7,034 bases of DNA, from assembly GCA_017999235.1 (NCBI GenBank), contig JAGOBN010000209.1, positions 1 through 7,034 of the forward strand, given 5' to 3'. The notes under the pieces are model-generated. The model was given only the letters and a program-made list of their open reading frames with translations, searched no databases and was not told the DNA's origin. A program made the translations under genes and the position numbers. This stretch comes from Anaerolineales bacterium (GTDB lineage Bacteria > Chloroflexota > Anaerolineae > Anaerolineales > UBA6663). Below are positions 1 to 5,546 of this stretch, piece after piece; the stretch's first letter is position 1; every line of letters starts with the position of its first letter.

Positions 1-1
1 C

Positions 2-874
2 TACCTGGACACCGACCCCGCCACGCACCCGGCCGTGACGGTTGAAAAGATGGGGCGCTGGCGTTTGAGCGTGGAAGGCGCCAACACCTATTCGCCCGAT
101 CCGGCGCGGCAGGCGGCCCGCGCCCGGATGGAGCGCGCCGTTTATCGCCAGCGCGGGGTGCTGATCGCCACGGATTATCTGGTGAACTCGGGCGGCGTGA
201 TCTTCGCGGCCCAGGAGCGCCTGATCCCCACGCCCGAACATCTGCGCCTGCCGGCCGCGTGCCTGGGCGATGGGGCGGCGGTAGCGGCCTGGCTGAGCCA
301 GCACGCGGCGGAATTCCAGGCCCTGGCCGAGCAGCGCCGCCTGGCGGCCGAGCGCTACCGCGATAGCGTCATCCGCCGCAACATGCGCGAGCTGGTGGAC
401 GCGCTCAGCGCCAACGCCGACCGGCTGCCGGCCGAGGCCGCCGAACAGATCAGCGTGCGCCGGATCGCGGCGCGGGAGAGCGGCCGCACCGCCGCCGACC
501 TATTGACGCCCATCCCCACCATCACGGACACTGGCTGTCTGCGCGAGGCGGCCGCCACCCTGGTAGCCGCCGGCAGCCCGATGGCGGCCGTGGTCACGCC
601 GGCCGGCCAGTTGGCGGGCGTGGTGACCGAGTGGGACATCACCCGCGCCACGGCCCAGGGTGCGCGGGATGATCAGCCGCTGGCCGAGCTCATGACCCGC
701 CAGGTGATTGTGGCGCAGGCGGACGATACGATCCTGGATTTGGTGAGCAAGCTGGAACACTATGATCTCTCGGCGCTGCCGGTGGTGCAGGGGGAGGTCG
801 TGCTGGGGATGGTCACCACCGACTTGCTGGCGCGGCGCTCGCTGTTGCGGCTGCTGCAAACGCGCCCGGCGTAA
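2..874 (+). CDS. Glu/Leu/Phe/Val dehydrogenase C-terminal region fused to two CBS domains (5' end outside window)
   Basis: The frame is open to the left edge, so the true start lies upstream; a GTG at 35 is internal. Numbering from the first codon in the window, residues 24-28 read VEGAN, followed by a 'RGVLIATDYLVNSGGV' stretch at about 50-66. This matches the C-terminal NAD(P)-binding part of amino-acid dehydrogenases of the glutamate dehydrogenase family, which oxidatively deaminate an amino acid to a 2-oxo acid in the cytosol. The catalytic N-terminal half is not visible, so substrate and cofactor cannot be called. After a helical linker (about 95-155) come two CBS modules at about 165-218 and 227-278. 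The first ends GVVTEWD, keeping the S/T-x-x-D that binds nucleotide ribose in this fold; the second ends GMVTTDLL, without Asp at that position. The CBS tail probably makes the enzyme responsive to adenine nucleotides (inference). It lies 38 nt upstream of crcB on the same strand, so co-transcription is likely. Confidence 0.85.
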   Translation, partial: YLDTDPATHPAVTVEKMGRWRLSVEGANTYSPDPARQAARARMERAVYRQRGVLIATDYLVNSGGVIFAAQERLIPTPEHLRLPAACLGDGAAVAAWLSQHAAEFQALAEQRRLAAERYRDSVIRRNMRELVDALSANADRLPAEAAEQISVRRIAARESGRTAADLLTPIPTITDTGCLREAAATLVAAGSPMAAVVTPAGQLAGVVTEWDITRATAQGARDDQPLAELMTRQVIVAQADDTILDLVSKLEHYDLSALPVVQGEVVLGMVTTDLLARRSLLRLLQTRPA

Positions 875-912
875 CCGCCGGCCGGCGGCGGCTCAGTTTC
901 AAGGAGCGGCGC

Positions 913-1293
913 TTGGATTTGGAAAAAACCCTGTGGATCAGCCTGGGGGCCGTGATCGGGGCCAACGCCCGCTATTGGCTCGGCGGGTGGGCGGCGGAGA
1001 AATGGGGGCCGGCGTTCCCGTATGGCACCCTGCTGATTAACCTGACCGGCAGCCTGCTGCTGGGCGTCTTTCTGACGTGGGCCACACAGCGCGCGCTGGT
1101 GGACCCGCGTTACCGGCTGCTCATTGCCGTGGGCTTCTGCGGCTCATACACCACGTTCTCAACCTATACTTATGAGAGCCTCAACCTGATGCTCACCGGC
1201 AGCTGGGGGGCGGGGCTGCTTAATCTGCTCGGCAGCTCCGGCCTGGGGCTGGCGGCGGTCGCCCTGGGGATCTGGATCGGCCGCGCGCTGTAG
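913..1293 (+). CDS. crcB: Fluoride-specific ion channel CrcB/Fluc
   Basis: This 126-residue protein has the usual length for Fluc subunits, which form dual-topology homodimers in the inner membrane and export fluoride. It is hydrophobic, with four predicted membrane segments. The N-terminal GANARYWL, the PYGTLLIN motif ending at Asn43, and the family signature GFCGSYTTFSTY at about 74-85 are all present. Asn43 and Phe82 match pore residues known in characterised Flucs. The second 'Phe-box' position appears as Tyr85 rather than Phe. The start is TTG at 913, supported by AAGGAG at 901-906 with a 6-nt spacer and by the protein beginning just before the first membrane helix. The 38-nt gap upstream is too short for a fluoride riboswitch, so expression probably depends on the upstream gene's transcript. 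A DUF190 gene follows after 15 nt, a common neighbour of crcB in bacteria. Confidence 0.93.
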   Translation: MDLEKTLWISLGAVIGANARYWLGGWAAEKWGPAFPYGTLLINLTGSLLLGVFLTWATQRALVDPRYRLLIAVGFCGSYTTFSTYTYESLNLMLTGSWGAGLLNLLGSSGLGLAAVALGIWIGRAL

Positions 1294-1308
1294 CGCGGGG
1301 AGGCGGCA

Positions 1309-2580
1309 ATGCGGATCGAAGGCCCGGCTCAACGTTTGTGCATCTACCTTGGTGAGAGCGACCAATGGCGCGGCCGGCCGCTGTATCTGGCCCTGCTGGA
1401 AGCGCTGAAGCGCGCGGGCCTGGCCGGCGCGACGGTCTCACGCGGTCTGGCCGGCTTCGGCGCTCACTCGCGCATTCACACCGTGGCTCTGGAAGCCCTC
1501 TCCAGCGATCTGCCGTTGGTCGTGGAAGTGATCGATACGCGCGCGGCGATTGCGCGCGCCGTCACCGAGGTCGGTCCGATGGTGCGCGAAGGCCTCATCA
1601 CGCTCGAAGACCTGCGCGTCATCAAATATACCCATCGCTATTTGCAGCCCTTGCCCGGCGATCGGCTGGTCAAGGAAGTCATGACGCGCGCCGTGACCCG
1701 GGCGGCGCCCGCCACCCCGCTGGCTGAACTGGTGGCCCTGCTGGTGGTTCAGCGGCTCAAAGCGGTGCCGGTGGTGGACGAGGCGGGACGGGTGGTGGGC
1801 TTGATCAGCGACGGCGACATTCTGAAGCGCGGCGCTGGGCCGGCGCGCCTGGCGGTGCTGGAGCGGCTGGATGAAGCCGGCCTGGCGGCCCAACTGGCCG
1901 CGTTGCGGGCCAGCGGCCAGACCGCCGCCGACGTGATGACGCAGCCGGTCGTGACCGTCCGCGAGGATACGGCGCTGGCCCACGCGGTCCAGCTGATGGT
2001 CAAGCACAACCTCAAACGCCTGCCGGTGGTGGATCAGGCCGGCCGGCTGGCGGGCATGCTCAGCCGCGTGGATGTGCTGCGGACGGTGGCGGGGCCGGCC
2101 CCCCAGCCCGAGGCGCGGCCGGCGCCGGCCGCGGCCGGGCATACGGTGGGGGAGCTGATGGACACCGCGGTGCCGACGGTGCCGGCGGACGCCGATGTGG
2201 TGGAGATTGTCACGCGCATGGTCGGCGCCGAGAGCAAGCGCGTGGTGGTGGTGGATGAGGCGGGCCGGGCGCTGGGCGCCATCACCGATGGGGACCTGGT
2301 GGCCCGGGTCCGGCCGGAAGCCCGGGGCGGGCTGCTGGCCGCCCTCACCGGGCGCGGCCACGCGCCGGCCGCTGACCAAACGGCCCGGGAAATGATGTCC
2401 CCGGTGGTGCTCACCGGGCCGCCTGAGACGCCGATCGCCCAGGCCATTCAGCAGATGCTGACCCACCAGCGCAAGCGGTTCTATGTGGTGGATGCCGCCG
2501 GGCGTTTGCTGGGGGCGGTGGACCGGCAGACCCTGCTGAGGGCAGTGGCCGGGCCGGCCCTGGCTGATCCGGCCGGCTGA
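1309..2580 (+). CDS. DUF190 (PII-like) protein with four CBS domains
   Basis: The 423-residue protein starts with a DUF190 domain at about 1-108 (RLCIYLGESDQW near the N terminus, GFGAHSRIHT at 49-58). DUF190 has a ferredoxin-like fold related to the PII/GlnB signalling family and often sits next to crcB. Four CBS modules follow, at about 125-174, 210-259, 284-334 and 362-413, each opening with a Met such as MTRAV, MTQPV, MDTAV or MMSPV. An Ala/Pro-rich linker at about 264-280 splits them into two pairs, as expected for two Bateman modules. Modules 1-3 end in S/T-x-x-D (SDGD, SRVD, TDGD), the ribose-binding pattern; module 4 ends DRQT and lacks it. The ATG at 1309 has GGGGAGG at 1297-1303. 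No membrane segment or catalytic domain is seen, so a cytosolic sensor or regulator role is likely. Its ligand and target are unknown; a link to the channel or the dehydrogenase upstream is inferred from the operon only. Confidence 0.9.
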   Translation: MRIEGPAQRLCIYLGESDQWRGRPLYLALLEALKRAGLAGATVSRGLAGFGAHSRIHTVALEALSSDLPLVVEVIDTRAAIARAVTEVGPMVREGLITLEDLRVIKYTHRYLQPLPGDRLVKEVMTRAVTRAAPATPLAELVALLVVQRLKAVPVVDEAGRVVGLISDGDILKRGAGPARLAVLERLDEAGLAAQLAALRASGQTAADVMTQPVVTVREDTALAHAVQLMVKHNLKRLPVVDQAGRLAGMLSRVDVLRTVAGPAPQPEARPAPAAAGHTVGELMDTAVPTVPADADVVEIVTRMVGAESKRVVVVDEAGRALGAITDGDLVARVRPEARGGLLAALTGRGHAPAADQTAREMMSPVVLTGPPETPIAQAIQQMLTHQRKRFYVVDAAGRLLGAVDRQTLLRAVAGPALADPAG

Positions 2581-2702
2581 GCCTGGATCCACGCTCTGAA
2601 CTCCTGATCTAACCAAATCACCCCCGACTTTCACCCACCTGGTACGCCTGCGCCGGATCGGTTGAGGCAGCCCACGCTTCGCCATTTATCCCCATTGGTC
2701 CT

Positions 2703-2718
2703 CGTGATATTTGTCACA
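2703..2718. promoter_or_regulatory. CRP/FNR-family-like operator
   Basis: CGTGA-TATTTG-TCACA matches the CRP-type consensus TGTGA-N6-TCACA at nine of ten half-site positions. It overlaps the candidate -35 box of the downstream promoter, a placement that would favour repression or complex control. No CRP/FNR gene is in the window. The call rests on pattern only. Confidence 0.4.
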
Positions 2719-2740
2719 TCCCTTTGTGACAGAAAATACT
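2711..2740 (+). promoter_or_regulatory. Candidate sigma-70-type promoter for the arsR-sqr operon
   Basis: TTGTCA at 2711-2716 (five of six to TTGACA) lies 18 nt before AATACT at 2735-2740 (four of six to TATAAT). It is the best such pair in the AT-rich part of the gap. It would give a leader of about 85 nt before the ATG at 2833. Confidence 0.4.
2712..2731. repeat. Inverted repeat TGTCACA-N6-TGTGACA
   Basis: Perfect 7-bp arms (2712-2718 and 2725-2731) separated by TCCCTT. The left arm contains the TCACA half-site of the CRP-like site at 2703-2718, so three related half-sites lie in alternating orientation across the candidate promoter. No T-run follows and it precedes an operon, so it looks like a protein-binding site rather than a terminator. 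Confidence 0.5.
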
Positions 2741-2767
2741 AACCGCCGACGCCCCGCGCTGTTACTG

Positions 2768-2793
2768 TAACCGCAGATGAGCTTATGCGGTTA
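2768..2793. promoter_or_regulatory. Candidate ArsR operator: 8-10-8 inverted repeat
   Basis: TAACCGCA (2768-2775) and TGCGGTTA (2786-2793) are perfect reverse complements with a 10-nt spacer, 26 bp in all. That is the size of operators bound by ArsR-family dimers. It lies 40 nt before the ArsR start, between the candidate -10 box and the gene. TTATGCG occurs at 2783-2789 and again at 2791-2797, and ATGAGCT occurs at 2777-2783 and 2801-2807, so the site sits in a repeat-dense patch. Autoregulation is the likely use; an RNA hairpin in the leader is an alternative. Confidence 0.5.
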
Positions 2794-2832
2794 TGCGTAT
2801 ATGAGCTAAATGAAACATAAAGAGAGACGGTA

Positions 2833-3171
2833 ATGAATAACTCGCTAGAGCGTGAGGTTGACCAACTGCATGCCGAGATTTGCGCCGGCCTGGCGGAACC
2901 CACCCGCATCCTCATTCTGTATGAGCTCGCCGAGCGGCCCCGCAACGTCACCGAGCTGACCAAGGACCTGAATTTGAGCCAGCCGTTGGTGTCCCGGCAT
3001 CTCAAGGTGTTGCGGGAGCGCGGCATGGTGGTGGCGACCCGCATGGGGCCGGCGGTGGAATACCAACTGGCCGACCGGCGGTTGATTGAGGCCCTGGATA
3101 TTTTGCGCGCGGTATTGCGCGATTCGCTCACCCGGCGCGCGGAGCTGGTCGGCGCGTTCAAAGAAGCTTGA
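2833..3171 (+). CDS. ArsR/SmtB-family winged-helix transcriptional regulator
   Basis: The 112-residue protein shows the ArsR winged-helix layout: an N-terminal helix, LAEPTRILILYEL at about 20-32, then a helix-turn-helix with NVTELTKDLNLSQPLVSRHL and KVLRERG, and a beta-wing (MVVATRMGPAVEYQL). Members bind as dimers to inverted repeats and usually repress their own operon until an inducer binds. The metal-binding ELCVCD motif of arsenic/cadmium sensors is absent. The only cysteine is Cys17 (EICAGL), so the two-cysteine redox switch of persulfide sensors such as SqrR/BigR is also missing. The ATG at 2833 follows a purine-rich stretch (AGAGAGACGG) rather than a strong Shine-Dalgarno. It is the first gene of the sulfur operon, with its stop 24 nt before the SQR start, so it probably controls that operon. 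The inducer is unknown. Confidence 0.9.
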   Translation: MNNSLEREVDQLHAEICAGLAEPTRILILYELAERPRNVTELTKDLNLSQPLVSRHLKVLRERGMVVATRMGPAVEYQLADRRLIEALDILRAVLRDSLTRRAELVGAFKEA

Positions 3172-3194
3172 TCCTATCCCACGGAGCACCCGCC

Positions 3195-4427
3195 ATGAAG
3201 ACCCTTTTGATCCTCGGCGCCGGCACGGGCGGCACCATGATGGCCAACAAAATGGCCCAGAAGCTTGACTTGAGCGAATGGCGCATCATCGTCGTCGACA
3301 AAGATGAGACCCACTACTATCAGCCGGGCTTCCTGTTTATCCCCTTTGGCATTTACGGCCCGGAAGAAGTGCGCCGGCCCAAACGCAATTATCTGCCGCA
3401 GGGCGTGGAAGTCATCTTCTCCGATATCGAGGTCATCGAGTCGCACGCCAGCCGCGTCAAGCTGACCAAGGACAGCCGGGTCCTCCACTATGACCAATTG
3501 ATCATCGCCACCGGCACGCGCACGGTGCCCGAGGAGACGCCGGGCCTGCAGGACGGCGGCTGGTACAAAAACGTCTTTGATTTCTACACCTACAAGGGCG
3601 CGGTGGCGCTGGCGCAGTTTCTGCGCCGCTGGCCGGGCGGCCGGCTGGTCTTAAACGTGGCCGAGATGCCCATCAAATGCCCGGTGGCGCCGCTGGAGTT
3701 CTTGTTCTTGGCGCACGCCTTCTTCCACGAGCGCGGCCTGCGGGACAAGGTGGAGATTGTCTACGCCACGCCGCTGCCCGGCGCATTCACCAAGCCGCGC
3801 ACCTCGGCCGTGATGGGGACCATGCTCCAGGAGCGGGGCATCCATCTGGAAGCCGAGTTCACCATCTCCGAGGTGGATAACAGCCGGCAGGTGATCGCGT
3901 CTTACGACGGACGTGAGATCAACTACGATCTGCTGGTGACCATTCCCGTCCACATGGGCTCGACGGCTATCCAGAATTCCAAGCTGGGCGACGCCCTGCA
4001 TTTTGTGCCCACCCACAAGCACACCCTGCAGAGCAAGCAGTGGCCCAACGTCTGGGTCATCGGCGACGCGACCGATCTGCCGGCCTCCAAGGCCGGTTCG
4101 GTGGCGCACTTTGAGGCGGACGTGCTGACGGAGAACCTGCTGCGGCACCTGGATGGTCTGGAGCCGGAGCCGGCCTTCGACGGCCACGCCAACTGCTTCA
4201 TCGAATCCGGCTTTGGCAAGGGCTTCCTGATTGACTTCAACTATGACACCGAGCCGCTGCCGGGCAAGTTCCCGATGCCGGGGGTGGGGCCGTTTGATCT
4301 GCTGAAGGAGAGCGAGGCCAACCACTGGGGCAAGCTGATGTTCCGCTGGATCTACTGGAACCTGCTCCTGCGCGGCGCCGAACTGCCGCTGGAAACGCAG
4401 ATGAGCATGGTCGGCAAGCACAAATAA
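3195..4427 (+). CDS. sqr: Sulfide:quinone oxidoreductase-type FAD flavoprotein
   Basis: The 410-residue protein begins with a Rossmann FAD-binding motif (LILGAGTGGTMMANKM, residues 5-20). It continues with the second strand (IIVVDKDETHYYQPGF), IATGTR, and a C-terminal FAD motif (VWVIGDATDLPASKAGSVAHFEA). Only two cysteines exist: Cys162 in MPIKCPVAP and Cys334 in ANCFIESGFGKG. These match the two cysteines that form the redox disulfide/polysulfide site of sulfide:quinone oxidoreductases; the third cysteine of some SQR types is absent. SQR oxidises sulfide at the cytoplasmic membrane, reduces quinone and yields sulfane sulfur. The C-terminal amphipathic stretch with WGKLMFRWIYWNLLL fits monotopic membrane binding. 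ATG 3195 is preferred over an in-frame TTG at 3168 because GGAG at 3183-3186 is well spaced and the Rossmann strand begins right after it. DUF1641 follows after 10 nt. Another sulfur-handling role (polysulfide, persulfide or a related flavoprotein) cannot be excluded. Confidence 0.85.
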   Translation: MKTLLILGAGTGGTMMANKMAQKLDLSEWRIIVVDKDETHYYQPGFLFIPFGIYGPEEVRRPKRNYLPQGVEVIFSDIEVIESHASRVKLTKDSRVLHYDQLIIATGTRTVPEETPGLQDGGWYKNVFDFYTYKGAVALAQFLRRWPGGRLVLNVAEMPIKCPVAPLEFLFLAHAFFHERGLRDKVEIVYATPLPGAFTKPRTSAVMGTMLQERGIHLEAEFTISEVDNSRQVIASYDGREINYDLLVTIPVHMGSTAIQNSKLGDALHFVPTHKHTLQSKQWPNVWVIGDATDLPASKAGSVAHFEADVLTENLLRHLDGLEPEPAFDGHANCFIESGFGKGFLIDFNYDTEPLPGKFPMPGVGPFDLLKESEANHWGKLMFRWIYWNLLLRGAELPLETQMSMVGKHK

Positions 4428-4437
4428 AGGGACGACC

Positions 4438-5145
4438 ATGGACACACAGGTAAGCGTCCGGGCGGAGGATCTGGCCGCCCTGCTGCAGAAAATGGACGCG
4501 CTGACCGTCCAGGTCGGCGCCCTGACCGAGCAGGTGGAGGCCCAGCGCCGCGGCACCCAGGCGCTGGAGGAGATGGTCCACGAGCTCACGCCGGTCTTCA
4601 ACCAAGGGTTCAAGACGGTGGTGCGCGAACTGGATGAGGTGGGGGATCAGTTCACGGCCGAGGAGCTGGTTTACCTGGTCAAACGGCTGCTGGCCAACAC
4701 CCAGCGCTTTAACACCCTGTTGATCCAGCTGGAGGCCGGCCTAGACCTGCTGGCGGAAGTGCAGCTGTTGAGCAAGCCGGTTTTTGACACCGCCGTCCAC
4801 ACCATGGACCACCTCGACCGCCGGGGCTATTTTGTCTTCGCGCAGGAAGGCGCGCGCATGGCGGACCGGATCGTGACCGAGTTCACGCCCGCCGACGCGC
4901 GCGCGCTGAGCGACAACATCGTCACTATCTTGAAAACGGTCAAGAATATGACCCAGCCGGACATCATGGCGCTGGCCAACAACGCCGTCGATCAGCTCCA
5001 CGAGCCGGCGCCGGCCGCGCGGGAGGCCTCGGTCTGGTCGCTGCTGCGCGATCTCAATGACCCGCAGGTGCGCACCGGCCTGGCCCGCCTGCTGCGCGTG
5101 CTCAAGACCTTTTCCAGCCCGGCGGAGCCGCCGGCTGCCAGCTAA
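4438..5145 (+). CDS. DUF1641 domain protein, coiled-coil N terminus
   Basis: The 235-residue protein opens with a heptad-like helical segment (about 8-50, LAALLQKMDALTVQVGALTEQV) that predicts a coiled coil. Helical repeats with VYLVKRLLANTQRFNTLL follow. The DUF1641 signature lies at about 160-205, around LKTVKNMTQPDIMALANNAV, and then WSLLRDLNDPQVRTGLARLLRVLK. It has no cysteine, signal peptide or membrane segment, so it is probably cytosolic and not itself a sulfur carrier. DUF1641 proteins have no established biochemical role; they recur beside oxidoreductase genes, including SQR-like flavoproteins. Here it starts 10 nt after the SQR stop with AAAGGGA at 4426-4432 as ribosome-binding site, so translational coupling is likely. 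A scaffold or accessory role for the flavoprotein is the most reasonable inference. Confidence 0.85.
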   Translation: MDTQVSVRAEDLAALLQKMDALTVQVGALTEQVEAQRRGTQALEEMVHELTPVFNQGFKTVVRELDEVGDQFTAEELVYLVKRLLANTQRFNTLLIQLEAGLDLLAEVQLLSKPVFDTAVHTMDHLDRRGYFVFAQEGARMADRIVTEFTPADARALSDNIVTILKTVKNMTQPDIMALANNAVDQLHEPAPAAREASVWSLLRDLNDPQVRTGLARLLRVLKTFSSPAEPPAAS

Positions 5146-5185
5146 AAACGTCTACTGACCGCATTTGAACTGAAGGAGACCTCGC

Positions 5186-5500
5186 ATGACTACGAAAGTG
5201 ATCGCCGGCGCCACCGTCCAGGTTAACGAGGACGGCTTCCTGACCAACCCCGCCGAGTGGACCAAGGAGATCGCGGCTGAGATCGCCCAGCAGGAGGGCT
5301 TGGCCGAGCTGACCGCCGCCCACTGGAAGGTGATCGACTTCTGCCGCCAAAGCGCCGAGGGCGGCAAATCGCCGACGCTGCGCACGATCACCAACGGCAC
5401 CGGCTTGACCACGAAAGAGCTCTTTACGCTGTTCCCCAAAGGCCCAGCCAAGAAGGTGGCGCGCATCGCCGGTCTGGGCAAGCCGGAAGGCTGCGTCTAG
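5186..5500 (+). CDS. tusE: DsrC/TusE-family sulfur carrier, single C-terminal cysteine
   Basis: This 104-residue protein matches the length and motifs of the DsrC/TusE/DsrC-like family: EDGFLTNPAEWTKEIA at 15-30, LTAAHWKVIDF at about 42-52, TKELFTLFPKGPAKK, and a flexible C-terminal arm ending GKPEGCV. Cys103, the penultimate residue, is the conserved CysA that carries persulfide sulfur. The second arm cysteine of true DsrC (CysB, 11 residues earlier) is Ala92, so by the accepted subdivision this is TusE-like rather than a DsrC substrate of the DsrAB sulfite reductase. One extra cysteine, Cys53 (VIDFCRQ), lies in the core. AAGGAG at 5173-5178 supports the ATG. Between DUF1641 and a DsrE2-type gene, it probably accepts sulfur from the neighbouring proteins. 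tRNA thiolation (the TusE role in E. coli) is an alternative, but no tus or mnmA gene is nearby. Confidence 0.88.
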   Translation: MTTKVIAGATVQVNEDGFLTNPAEWTKEIAAEIAQQEGLAELTAAHWKVIDFCRQSAEGGKSPTLRTITNGTGLTTKELFTLFPKGPAKKVARIAGLGKPEGCV

Positions 5501-5546
5501 GACGCGGCTGACGGACCACCGACCATTTACGCCAACGGAGACCACC

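Noticed and set aside
875..888. Perfect palindrome CCGCCGGCCGGCGG just after the dehydrogenase stop, as a terminator
   Set aside because: It has no loop and no T-run, and the downstream gene is close; it fits the general GGCCGG richness of the region.
875..912. Possible fluoride riboswitch upstream of crcB
   Set aside because: The gap is only 38 nt and contains a short GC palindrome and the ribosome-binding site; the riboswitch needs a longer conserved pseudoknot.
1438..2685. Long open frame on the minus strand (415 codons) opposite the DUF190-CBS gene
   Set aside because: The product is rich in Arg, His, Gly and Pro with no recognisable domain; it is the antisense shadow of a GC-rich gene with clear CBS motifs.
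2581..2702. Terminator or small gene after the DUF190-CBS gene
   Set aside because: I found no clear stem followed by a T-run and no plausible short frame with a ribosome-binding site.
2739..3161. Minus-strand frame over the arsR gene and its leader
   Set aside because: Ser/Arg-rich shadow of the ArsR coding sequence, which has an unmistakable winged-helix pattern.
3168..3194. Earlier TTG start of SQR overlapping the ArsR stop
   Set aside because: The nine added residues match nothing in the family, and the ATG at 3195 has a well-placed GGAG.
3651..4613. Minus-strand open frame (320 codons) opposite SQR and the start of DUF1641
   Set aside because: It spans two well-supported genes, has low-complexity composition and no family match that I recognise.
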